A model generated the notes under the pieces. It had not been told where the DNA came from. It ran no database searches and worked only from the letters and a program-made list of their open reading frames with translations. A stretch of 64,000 bases of DNA from Arthrobacter sp. GMC3 (GTDB taxonomy: Bacteria; Actinomycetota; Actinomycetes; Actinomycetales; Micrococcaceae). This document shows positions 56,040 through 63,311 of the stretch, piece by piece. A program made the translations under genes and the position numbers. The DNA is taken from the NCBI RefSeq assembly GCF_002929305.1, contig NZ_PJIO01000009.1, forward strand, positions 62,001 through 126,000, written 5' to 3'. Positions within the stretch are counted from its first letter, which is position 1, and each line of letters starts with the position of its first letter.

Positions 56040-57368
56040 CTAGCCGAACAGATTGACCGGCTTGACGATGTCGGCGTAGATCAGCAGGGCCCCCATGACC
56101 ATCAGCAGTGTTGCAGCCACATAGGTGACTGGCAGCATCTTGGCAATGTCAAAGGGTCCCGGGTCCTTCTTCTTGAACAGCTTGGCTACGAAGCGCCGCG
56201 CCCCTTCGTACAGGGCACCTAGGACGTGTCCGCCGTCGAGCGGTAACAGCGGGATCAGGTTGAAGACAAACAATGCAAGGTTTACGCCGGCCAGCAAGCC
56301 AATAAGGGTGGCGATCCGCGAGCTGAGCGGCACCTGCTCCATGGAGGCAACTTCACCGGCCACCCGGCCCACGCCCACCACGGAAATGGGGCCGTTCGGG
56401 TCGCGCGGTGCCGAACTGAAGGCCGCCTGAGCCACGCCCACCAACTTCTGCGGCAGTTGGAAGACGATGCCGCCCACCTGGGCAATGTTGTTGCCCACTG
56501 CGGGAAGCACCGCGCTGGCCGGTTGCGGCACCATTGCTGAGCTTGGACCCATTCCCATGAAGCCAACCTGGACGGTTTCGGCTTTTCCTTCGGCGTCCAC
56601 CACTGCGGAGCCATTGGCGTTCAGCACGGGGCGGGCAGTGAGAACAGGGGTTACGGAGGTGGTGATTGTTTCCGCGCCGCGCTGGTAGGTAATCTCCACT
56701 GGCTTGCCTGCAGAGGCGCGGATCCAGTCGGTCAGAGTGGCCCAGTCAGTGACTTCTTTGCCGGCAAAGGTTTTGATGGTGTCCCCGGGCTGCAGTCCGG
56801 CGGCAGCTGCCGGCGTCTTGGTGCAGTTGGAAAGATCAGTCGGAGCAGGCTGGCCGTAGGCGACCTGGCAGGCGTTGACCTCGGAGAGCGTGGTGGTTGC
56901 CTGTGGCGTGCCAAACCCCATGAGCAGGACGGCCATGAGCACAATTCCAATGAGTAGGTTCATGGTGGGCCCACCGAGCATGATCACAATTTTTTTCCAC
57001 ACGGGGAGCTTGTAAAAAACCCTGTTGGAGTCCTCGGGACCCACCTCCTCGTGCGCCAGGCTGCGGGCTTCGGTGGCAAGCGTCTGGAACATGCCGGTGC
57101 TGGACGGCCGCACACTGCCATCACTGGGATTGGGCGGGTACATGCCCACCATGGCCACGTAGCCGCCGGCAGGGATGGCCTTGATCCCGTACTCAGTTTC
57201 ACCCTTTTTCCGGGACCAAATGGTGGGCCCAAAGCCGATCATGTACCGGGTAACACGAACCTTGAAGAGCTTGGCGGGCAGCAGGTGCCCCACCTCGTGC
57301 AGGGCGATCGAAACGGCCACGCCAATAGCGACGAAGAGCACGCCGCCAATGAAAAGCAATACAGTCAC
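56040..57368 (-). CDS. rseP: Site-2 intramembrane metalloprotease (RseP/Rip1-like)
   Basis: Zinc protease that cuts membrane-bound anti-sigma factors and other substrates inside the membrane. The 442-aa protein has the HEVGH zinc motif in SIALHEVGHLLPAKLF (about residue 25), a PDZ domain (about 195-255, GLQPGDTIKTFAGKEV) and the second metal motif LPLDGGHVLGALYEG near 380. The GTG start (57366-57368) has a weak AGAAAG before it. The order ispG-rseP-dxr is conserved in actinobacteria, but here ispG is about 4.8 kb away. Confidence 0.94.
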   Translation of the reverse strand: MTVLLFIGGVLFVAIGVAVSIALHEVGHLLPAKLFKVRVTRYMIGFGPTIWSRKKGETEYGIKAIPAGGYVAMVGMYPPNPSDGSVRPSSTGMFQTLATEARSLAHEEVGPEDSNRVFYKLPVWKKIVIMLGGPTMNLLIGIVLMAVLLMGFGTPQATTTLSEVNACQVAYGQPAPTDLSNCTKTPAAAAGLQPGDTIKTFAGKEVTDWATLTDWIRASAGKPVEITYQRGAETITTSVTPVLTARPVLNANGSAVVDAEGKAETVQVGFMGMGPSSAMVPQPASAVLPAVGNNIAQVGGIVFQLPQKLVGVAQAAFSSAPRDPNGPISVVGVGRVAGEVASMEQVPLSSRIATLIGLLAGVNLALFVFNLIPLLPLDGGHVLGALYEGARRFVAKLFKKKDPGPFDIAKMLPVTYVAATLLMVMGALLIYADIVKPVNLFG

Positions 57369-57414
57369 AATGAACTTTCTAGCTACATATTTCCCGGTAT
57401 ATCAAGAGAATTCT

Positions 57415-58629
57415 TCAGCCCTTGGCGGCCAACAACTCGTTGGTCCGCGCCCGTGCCCACTTTTCAGCTTCCAGCACCGACTCTAGGGTCAGCTCCGAAA
57501 CCGGTGTGTGTTCGCTGAGAACTTCCGCAATGGTATCCACAATGTCCAAGAAGCCTATCCGGCCTGCATGGAACGCGTACACGGCTTCCTCGTTGGCTGC
57601 GTTGTAGACGGCTGGGCAGGTGCTCCCCCTGCGTGCAGCTTCCTTGGCAAGTTCGACGGCGGGGAAGGCCACGTTGTCCAGTGGTTCAAACGTCCACGTG
57701 GCTGCCTTTGTCCAGTCACAGGCCAGGGCGGCACCCGGGACTCGCTCCGGCCAGCCCAGTCCCAGGGCGATCGGCAGGCGCATGTCCGGCGGCGAGCATT
57801 GCGCGAGGGTTGATCCATCGGTGAATTCGACCATGGAATGCACCACCGACTGCGGATGAACCACGGCCTCGATGCTATCCAGGGGCACATCAAAGAGCAG
57901 ATGGGCCTCGATGACTTCCAGCCCTTTGTTGACCAAGGTGGCCGAGTTGGTGGTGACCATGGGGCCCATATCCCAGGTGGGGTGCTTGAGCGCCTGGGCA
58001 GGGGTCACGTCCGTGAGTTCTGCTCGGGTGCGGCCCCGGAATGGCCCTCCCGAGGCGGTGACAATGAGTTTGTGAACTTCCCCGGGCGTGCCGGAGCGCA
58101 GCGCCTGGGCCAAGGCCGAATGTTCGGAGTCGACGGGGACCAGCTGCCCGGGCGATGCCGCATCCTTGACAAGCTGTCCGCCCACGATGAGGGATTCCTT
58201 GTTGGCCAGCGCCAAAATCGCGGGGGTGCCCAGCGCGGCGAGTGTCGGCGCCAGGCCAATGGAACCGGTGATGGCGTTGAGCACCACATCCGCTCCGTGG
58301 GCGGTATTGGCACCCCATGCGGCAATGACGGTGGAGGCGCTGGGCCCCGTCACGATCTCCGGTTTGTAGCCTGTGGCCCCGGCCGCAGCGGCCCGGGAGT
58401 CGATCAGCGTACGCAGGGATTCGGCGTCGTCCGTGGCAATTCCGATGGCCAAAGCCCGGGTTTGCACGGCCTGCTCGGCAAGCAGCGCCAGGTTACCGCC
58501 GCCGGCACTCAGTGCGGTCACCGTGAAGCGGGGCGTCCCGTCGGCCAAGGTGGCACGTCCGACGACGTCGATCGCCTGCGTGCCGACGGAACCTGTGGAG
58601 CCAAGAATGATCACTTTTCGATGCTGCAT
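57415..58629 (-). CDS. dxr: 1-deoxy-D-xylulose 5-phosphate reductoisomerase
   Basis: Converts DXP to MEP, the committed step of the non-mevalonate isoprenoid pathway, using NADPH and a divalent metal. The 404-aa protein begins [20 protein letters not shown], has the metal site [14 protein letters not shown] (about residue 156), then TASGGPFRG and [17 protein letters not shown]. The frame is open 27 codons upstream, but the ATG at 58627-58629 fits the family. The upstream gap holds two repeats. Confidence 0.96.
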   Translation of the reverse strand: MQHRKVIILGSTGSVGTQAIDVVGRATLADGTPRFTVTALSAGGGNLALLAEQAVQTRALAIGIATDDAESLRTLIDSRAAAAGATGYKPEIVTGPSASTVIAAWGANTAHGADVVLNAITGSIGLAPTLAALGTPAILALANKESLIVGGQLVKDAASPGQLVPVDSEHSALAQALRSGTPGEVHKLIVTASGGPFRGRTRAELTDVTPAQALKHPTWDMGPMVTTNSATLVNKGLEVIEAHLLFDVPLDSIEAVVHPQSVVHSMVEFTDGSTLAQCSPPDMRLPIALGLGWPERVPGAALACDWTKAATWTFEPLDNVAFPAVELAKEAARRGSTCPAVYNAANEEAVYAFHAGRIGFLDIVDTIAEVLSEHTPVSELTLESVLEAEKWARARTNELLAAKG

Positions 58630-58675
58630 AGCTACAAGTATTCCCCACCTGCTCCCCAGCCTCGTTCCTCGGCCG

Positions 58676-58771
58676 TGGTCCCTCGCAGGCGTGGGCCCAC
58701 CCAACGGCAATCACCGCCCGAAAGCTCGCATCGGGGCCCTCGCGCTTGTGGGCCCAAACCAACGGCAAAAC
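58676..58771 (-). repeat. GGGCCCAC/GCGAGGG-type dispersed repeat, copy 2 (two units)
   Basis: Read on the minus strand, GGGCCCACAAGCGCGAGGG (from 58755) is followed by CGATGCGAGCTTTCGGG, then a second unit GGGCCCACGCCTGCGAGGG (from 58698). The units lie about 57 bp apart, and each is followed on the plus strand by CCAACGGCAA. The first unit matches copy 1 at 43834 in motif order. Found upstream of dxr. Confidence 0.6.
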
Positions 58772-58772
58772 T

Positions 58773-58849
58773 GCATTTCCTCGGAGGCTATCCGGACGGT
58801 CGGCCGCAGGCGGCCTTTGGGTCCTCCTTTACGCCGCCTATGGAAATAC
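58773..58849 (-). repeat. Structured dispersed element, copy C
   Basis: A 77-nt copy in the opposite orientation to A and B. Plus-strand pairing from outside in: 58773-58780 with 58842-58849 (one mismatch; a wobble on the minus-strand RNA), GGAGGC 58783-58788 with GCCGCC 58833-58838 (one mismatch), GGAC 58794-58797 with GTCC 58821-58824, and GGCCGC 58802-58807 with GCGGCC 58810-58815. The loops GTAAAGGA and GGATA (minus strand) are conserved. Confidence 0.8.
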
Positions 58850-58911
58850 AACCTCGCCGCCTCCGGCCAGGCATGAGGGGACTGGCCCAAAAAGTCGGTT
58901 CTAGTACTTTC

Positions 58912-59424
58912 TCACCAGAGGCCGCCCGATATGGCAGCGCCTCGGATCTTTTGCAGGGAGGAGCGCAATTGCTCCAATTCGGCGGGTGTGAGCGGATCGA
59001 AAATGGTTTCGCGCACCATAGTGACGTGGCCCGGCGCCGTCCGACGAACAGCGTCCCAACCCTCGGGTGTCAGGGTGATCTCCTGGCCGCGACCGTCGGC
59101 GCTGGCTGCACAGCGCCCGATCACTCCTTTGGCCTCCATGCGACGCAAGAGGTGGGAGACCCGCGACTTTTCCCACTCCAGTATGCGGGCGAGATCGCCC
59201 GAACGCACACCTTCGGGCGGGGCTTCGGATACTGCAGCCAAAACGGCATACTCACCCCCGGACATGCCGGCATCCTGGTTGAGCTGGCGGTCTATGACTC
59301 GCGGCATACCACTGACAAAGTCACGAAGCTCAAGCCAAATTGCTTGCTCGTCCGCACTGAGCCAGCGCGTCTGCGATTCTTGGGCTTCCGCCGCCTTCGA
59401 CTCCGACTGGATCGGATTGGTCAT
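58912..59424 (-). CDS. MarR-family regulator paired with an FMN reductase
   Basis: A 170-aa winged-helix repressor. It has SAVEYAVL-type dimer helices (MSGGEYAVLAAVSEAP), a helix-turn-helix in VRSGDLARILEWEKSRVSHLLRRMEAKG and the wing SADGRGQEITLT. It resembles quinone- or oxidant-responsive MarR proteins, but no redox cysteine pair is obvious. The ATG at 59422-59424 with GAGG before it is preferred to the in-frame GTG at 59434-59436. It is divergent from the reductase gene, with two similar boxes between them. Confidence 0.85.
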   Translation of the reverse strand: MTNPIQSESKAAEAQESQTRWLSADEQAIWLELRDFVSGMPRVIDRQLNQDAGMSGGEYAVLAAVSEAPPEGVRSGDLARILEWEKSRVSHLLRRMEAKGVIGRCAASADGRGQEITLTPEGWDAVRRTAPGHVTMVRETIFDPLTPAELEQLRSSLQKIRGAAISGGLW

Positions 59425-59459
59425 GATGGGCCTCACTGTTCACAGTTCGCAATAGGTGG

Positions 59460-59519
59460 TTGACATGTCAATTATGTCTGATGCATGATGGAAACATCAA
59501 GTTTTAGTTGACACGTCAT
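59460..59519. promoter_or_regulatory. Two MarR-type boxes between divergent marR and FMN reductase genes
   Basis: TTGACATGTCAA (59460-59471) is a perfect 12-bp palindrome; TTGACACGTCAT (59508-59519) is a near copy 48 bp away. The first lies just after a minus-strand CATAAT -10 (with TTGATG 18 bp upstream) that would serve marR. Binding to both would control both genes. Confidence 0.65.
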
Positions 59520-59559
59520 ACACATTGATGGCGGGTTACAAATCCAAGGAGAACAGCGC

Positions 59560-60135
59560 ATGACCAAGATCGCCATCGTCACCGGTTCCACCCGCCCCGG
59601 CCGCATCAACTCAGGTGTTGCAGAGTGGGTTCTTGCCCAGGCACAGCTGCGCGGCGACGCTGACTACGAGCTGGTAGACATTGCCGACTTCAACCTGCCC
59701 GTCCTGGATGAGGCCTACCCGGCCGGATACCAGAACTACCAGAACGACCACACCAAGCTCTGGTCCGCCAAGATCGCCGAGTTCGACGGCTACGTCTTCA
59801 TCGCCGGCGAGTACAACCACTCGGTTCAGCCGGCCCTGGCCAATGCCATCTCCTACCTGAACGTTGAGTTCAACAACAAGGCCGCCGGCATGGTTGGCTA
59901 CGGCTCAGCCTTTGGCGTCCGTGCCATGGAGCACTTGCGCGGCATCTTGTCCGAACTGCAGGTTGCCCACGTGCAGAAGACGGGCATGTTCTCACTGTTC
60001 ACCGACTTCGAGAACTTCTCCACGTTCAAGCCCACCGAGTTGCAGGCCGCCTCCGTGGCCCCCATGCTGGATCAGCTGGTGAGCTGGACCCACGCACTGA
60101 AGTCTGTGCGTGAAGACGCCATGGCTGCCGTCTAA
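59560..60135 (+). CDS. NAD(P)H-dependent FMN/quinone reductase
   Basis: A 191-aa flavodoxin-fold reductase. The phosphate-binding loop is VTGSTRPGRINSGVAEWV at the N-terminus, followed by the flavin-contact motif AGEYNHSVQPALANAISYL and the family GMVGYGSAFGVRAMEHLR. Such enzymes reduce FMN, quinones or azo and nitro compounds and protect against redox stress. A strong AAGGAG lies eight bases before the ATG. It is controlled, by inference, by the divergent MarR protein. The symmetric repeat array starts 16 bp after the stop. Confidence 0.9.
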   Translation: MTKIAIVTGSTRPGRINSGVAEWVLAQAQLRGDADYELVDIADFNLPVLDEAYPAGYQNYQNDHTKLWSAKIAEFDGYVFIAGEYNHSVQPALANAISYLNVEFNNKAAGMVGYGSAFGVRAMEHLRGILSELQVAHVQKTGMFSLFTDFENFSTFKPTELQAASVAPMLDQLVSWTHALKSVREDAMAAV

Positions 60136-60150
60136 GCTCCACCCCGCCCA

Positions 60151-60367
60151 ACGCGGTATCACTTTTGGCGCAGTTTGGCCCAACGCGGTATCACTTCTGG
60201 TGCAGTTTGGCCCTACGCGGTATCACTTTTGGCACCATACGACTGAACGCTCTCCCACATTGGGAGAGCGTTCAGCGTTTAAGTGCCAGAAGTGATACCG
60301 CGTCAGTGGAAAAGTCACCAAAGGTGATACCGCGTCGGTGGGAAACGCGCCAAAAGTGATACGGCGT
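60151..60367. repeat. Symmetric array: three direct and three inverted 18-bp cores at 32-bp period
   Basis: The core ACGCGGTATCACTTTTGG lies at 60151-60168, 60183-60200 and 60215-60232 on the plus strand, and at 60286-60303, 60318-60335 and 60350-60367 on the minus strand. Each copy has at most one change from the core. Both runs have a 32-bp period with 14-bp, poorly conserved spacers. Every left/right pair is symmetric about 60259. The array fills the space between the stops of two convergent genes (60135 and 60370). Confidence 0.92.
60243..60275. terminator. Central hairpin of the symmetric array
   Basis: CTGAACGCTCTCCC (60243-60256) pairs perfectly over 14 bp with 60262-60275 around the loop ACATT. 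Its axis, 60259, is the axis of the whole array. It probably terminates both convergent genes. Confidence 0.75.
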
Positions 60368-60369
60368 CG

Positions 60370-61161
60370 CTAGGCGCGGCGCAGGATCTGCTGGGCGTGC
60401 TTGAGGATGGGCCCGTCAACCATCTGCCCCCGGAAGGCAAAGACACCCGTGCCAGCATCCTCGGCGGCCGCGAGCAGCTCAGTGGCCTCGGCGATGGCAG
60501 CATCCGAGGGCCGGTAAGCCCCGCGAATGACCGCCACCTGGCTGGGGTGGATGCACGCCTTGGCGCCAAAGCCGCTGGCGACGGCGTCGTCGGCCTCAAC
60601 GGCCAGCCCGAGAAGGTCGGGGATGTCCGCGTAAATGGAGTCGATGGCCGTTTTCCCAAAGGCGCCGGCCGCCAGCAACAGCTGCGAGCGCGCCTGCACG
60701 GCCACTGCCCGGTAGCTGCCATCGGCGAACCTGCTGGATGTCCCTCCCAGGGAGGCGACCAGGTCTTCGGCCCCCCACATCAACGCAACAACATTGTTCA
60801 GCTGTGCCAGCGCTGGTGCCGCCATGATGCCTGCCGCAGTTTCGCACAGGGCCACTACCTGGTAGCCGGCGAGCGCAGCGACGGCCGCCGGGTTTTCTGA
60901 CTTCGCCACCATGATGGTCCGGTACTCAGTGCGGGCAAGCGCTGCCAGGTCAAGGGTGCTCTCCGGAGTGTCCAGGGCGTTGATGCGGACCATGGTGGTG
61001 GCCGGGTTGAGCTGGTTGCCAATAAGGTACTCGCGCGCCTGCGCCTTGGCATCGGGCGCCACGGCGTCCTCAAGGTCAAGGATGACGGCGTCAGCCCGCT
61101 CGGCAGCCTTGTTGTAGCGCTCGGGTCGGTCGGCCGGGGCAAAAAGGAGCGCCGGGCCCAT
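60370..61161 (-). CDS. CitE-like HpcH/HpaI-family CoA-ester lyase
   Basis: A 263-aa TIM-barrel lyase related to the citrate-lyase beta subunit and malyl- or citramalyl-CoA lyases. It begins MGPALLFAPADRPERYNKAA, has ADAVILDLEDAV (metal-binding region), VRINALDTPES and the catalytic KACIHPSQVAVI near the C-terminus. No alpha or gamma citrate-lyase subunits are present, so a stand-alone lyase acting on a short CoA ester fits the cluster. The start is uncertain: GAGGGAG lies 6 bases before an in-frame ATC (61180-61182), while the ATG has no ribosome-binding site. Confidence 0.87.
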   Translation of the reverse strand: MGPALLFAPADRPERYNKAAERADAVILDLEDAVAPDAKAQAREYLIGNQLNPATTMVRINALDTPESTLDLAALARTEYRTIMVAKSENPAAVAALAGYQVVALCETAAGIMAAPALAQLNNVVALMWGAEDLVASLGGTSSRFADGSYRAVAVQARSQLLLAAGAFGKTAIDSIYADIPDLLGLAVEADDAVASGFGAKACIHPSQVAVIRGAYRPSDAAIAEATELLAAAEDAGTGVFAFRGQMVDGPILKHAQQILRRA

Positions 61162-61194
61162 GGTGAATGGTGAAACTGTGATGGTGTGCTCCCT

Positions 61195-61674
61195 CTAAGT
61201 AGTCGGCTTGAGCCAGAACAGGGCGGTGCGGCTGGCCGTTCCCACTACGACGCCGGATTGGTTCCGTCCCGTGTGAACCATGGTCACAATACCCTGGCCC
61301 GGCCGCGACGATGAGAGCCGCTTTTCGGTGATCACGGTCTCCGTGTACAGGGTATCGCCGTGAAATAGCGGATGGGGGAAGGAAATATCGCTCATCCCCA
61401 ACTGCGCCACAATGGTGCCCTGCGTCAGCTGCCCCACGGACTGGCCCACCATGGTGGCCAGTGTGAACATGGAGTTCATGAGCCGCTGCCCAAAAGGCTG
61501 CGTGGCGCTCCAGGCGGCGTCTAGGTGCAGCGCCTGGGTGTTCATGGTCATGGTGGTGAACAGGACGTTGTCCGTCTCCGTCATGGTCCGCCCCGGCTTG
61601 TGTTGATAGACGACGCCGGTCTGCAGCTCCTCGAAATACAAGCCTCTCTGGGCTATCACCTCGGGCTCACTCAT
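61195..61674 (-). CDS. MaoC-like dehydratase (hotdog fold)
   Basis: A 159-aa hotdog-fold protein of the MaoC/R-hydratase type, probably hydrating an enoyl-CoA or mesaconyl-CoA-like substrate. It starts with [27 protein letters not shown] in sequence, with the family's [14 protein letters not shown], and has [14 protein letters not shown] and [12 protein letters not shown]. With the CitE-like protein 12-33 nt downstream it makes a plausible hydratase-lyase pair. Its start overlaps the CoA-transferase B stop (ATGA). Confidence 0.88.
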   Translation of the reverse strand: MSEPEVIAQRGLYFEELQTGVVYQHKPGRTMTETDNVLFTTMTMNTQALHLDAAWSATQPFGQRLMNSMFTLATMVGQSVGQLTQGTIVAQLGMSDISFPHPLFHGDTLYTETVITEKRLSSSRPGQGIVTMVHTGRNQSGVVVGTASRTALFWLKPTT

Positions 61675-62324
61675 ACCGTGTCCACATCGTGCATCTCCAG
61701 GTTCAGCGGCGCACCGGTGGCGGCCACAATTTCTTCAACCGTAACTCCGGGCGCAAGTTCCTTTAGAACCAGCCCGTCAGGGGTTACTTCTATGACGGCC
61801 AGGTCGGTGACGATCAAATCCACGCAGCCCTTGCCTGTCAGCGGCAGGGTGCAGTTTTCCAGGATTTTCGGATTGCCGTCCTTGTCGGTGTGATCCATCA
61901 TGACGATGAGCTTCTTGGCTCCAAAGACCAAGTCCATGGCGCCTCCCATGCCCTTGACCATCTTGCCGGGGATCATCCAGTTGGCGAGGTCGCCGTTTTG
62001 GGCCACCTGCATGGCACCGAGCACAGCCACATCTACGTGGCCTCCCCTGACCATGCCAAAGGAGAGCGACGAGTCAAAGAATGCCGCACCCTTGTTGACG
62101 GTGACGGTTTCCTTGCCTGCGTTGATCAGGTCCGGGTCCACATCTGCGGCCACCGGATACGGCCCGGTGCCCAGGATCCCGTTCTCGGAATGGAGCACCA
62201 CTTCCACCCCGGCCGGGATGAAGTTGGGGATCAGTGTGGGCATGCCAATACCAAGGTTCACGTACTGGCCGTTGTGCAGCTCGCGAGCCACTCTGGCGGC
62301 TAGTTCATTGCGTGTCAGCGGCAT
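61671..62324 (-). CDS. CoA-transferase subunit B (SCOT family)
   Basis: Beta subunit (217 aa) of a 3-oxoacid or similar short-chain acyl CoA-transferase. It has [20 protein letters not shown], then [14 protein letters not shown] with the active-site glutamate in the family ENG motif, and [20 protein letters not shown]. The subunit A gene lies 2 nt upstream. Succinyl-CoA:3-oxoacid activity (ketone-body or leucine breakdown) is the usual assignment; the exact acid is not readable. Confidence 0.93.
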   Translation of the reverse strand: MPLTRNELAARVARELHNGQYVNLGIGMPTLIPNFIPAGVEVVLHSENGILGTGPYPVAADVDPDLINAGKETVTVNKGAAFFDSSLSFGMVRGGHVDVAVLGAMQVAQNGDLANWMIPGKMVKGMGGAMDLVFGAKKLIVMMDHTDKDGNPKILENCTLPLTGKGCVDLIVTDLAVIEVTPDGLVLKELAPGVTVEEIVAATGAPLNLEMHDVDTV

Positions 62325-62326
62325 GG

Positions 62327-63118
62327 TTATGCCTCCTTTGATTCGGTCTCAACCACCGGGTCGGATACTGTCCGCTTTTCAATGCGTTTCTCACTACCGG
62401 GGGAACCAGCAGGGATGTGGACCACGCGTTGGACAAAGATGCCAGGCACGTGGACGTGCTCGGGATCAAGTTCACCAGGTTCAACGAGTTCTTCCACTTC
62501 GGCAATGGTGATCTTCCCGGCCATGGCGCACAGAGGGTTGAAGTTCATGGCGGTGGCATGGAAAACCAAGTTGCCGTGCCGGTCGCCCTTCCAGGCGTGC
62601 ACCAGGGCAAAGTCGGGGGTTAGTGATTCCTCGAGCACAAACTCGGCGTCACCAAAGCGGCGCACCTCCTTGGGCGGCGAGGCGATCGCCACCGTTCCGT
62701 CGGCGTCGTACTTGCGTGGCAGGCCCCCCTCACTGACCTGGGTGCCGACGCCGGCACTGGTGTAGAAGGCGGGGATTCCCGCACCACCGGCACGCAGCTT
62801 CTCGGCGAGGGTTCCCTGGGGTGTCAGTTCCACTTCTAGTTCACCAGCGAGGAACTGGCGGGCGAACTCCTTGTTCTCCCCCACATAGGAGGAAACGGTG
62901 CGCCGGATCCGGCCATCGCGCAGCAAGATACCCAAGCCCCAGTCGTCGACACCACAATTATTGGAGACGGTTTCCAGTTCGGAGGTGCCGGCGTCGTGCA
63001 CGGCCTGGATCAAGGCGACGGGGATCCCGCACAGCCCAAACCCGCCCACGGCCAAGGATGCGCCATGGTGGATGTCATGGACGGCTGCGGCAGCTGATGC
63101 AACCACTTTGTTAATCAT
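62327..63118 (-). CDS. CoA-transferase subunit A (SCOT family)
   Basis: Alpha subunit (263 aa). It starts [20 protein letters not shown], has the glycine-rich [16 protein letters not shown] (coenzyme A loop), [15 protein letters not shown], and [22 protein letters not shown]. It forms the heteromer with subunit B encoded 2 nt downstream. Structured repeat B lies between its start and the acyl-CoA dehydrogenase stop. The ATG has AAAGG upstream. Confidence 0.93.
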   Translation of the reverse strand: MINKVVASAAAAVHDIHHGASLAVGGFGLCGIPVALIQAVHDAGTSELETVSNNCGVDDWGLGILLRDGRIRRTVSSYVGENKEFARQFLAGELEVELTPQGTLAEKLRAGGAGIPAFYTSAGVGTQVSEGGLPRKYDADGTVAIASPPKEVRRFGDAEFVLEESLTPDFALVHAWKGDRHGNLVFHATAMNFNPLCAMAGKITIAEVEELVEPGELDPEHVHVPGIFVQRVVHIPAGSPGSEKRIEKRTVSDPVVETESKEA

Positions 63119-63174
63119 CGCTAAAACCTTTCACTGTGTCTTCTTCTCGTCACGCTGAACCAAAGGCGGCGGAG

Positions 63175-63257
63175 CCGGTGTTTCCGTAGGCGGCGTAAAG
63201 GAGACCCCAAAGGCCGCCCGCGGCCGACGGGTCGGATAGCCGCCGAGGGAATGCCGG
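63175..63257 (+). repeat. Structured dispersed element, copy B
   Basis: An 83-nt copy. CCGGTGTTTCC (63175-63185) pairs with GGGAATGCCGG (63247-63257), with three G-T wobbles. GGCGGC (63189-63194) pairs with GCCGCC (63239-63244), GACCC (63203-63207) with GGGTC (63229-63233), and GGCCGC (63212-63217) with GCGGCC (63220-63225). The loops GTAAAGGA and GGATA match copies A and C. Its 3' arm is repeated imperfectly at 63279-63298 (AGCCGCCGAGAAAATACCGG). Confidence 0.85.
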
Positions 63258-63311
63258 TCCGCCGCCGATGGCCGGGAAGCCGCCGAGAAAATACCGGCCT
63301 GTCGTCACAGG

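Noticed and set aside
57838-59463. 541-codon open frame opposite dxr and the MarR gene
   Set aside because: It crosses two real genes and the intergenic repeats on the other strand, with no domain resemblance.
60151-60367. CRISPR array
   Set aside because: Only three units per side, 18-bp cores with 14-bp related spacers, a central inversion and no cas genes; the symmetry is incompatible with a CRISPR array.
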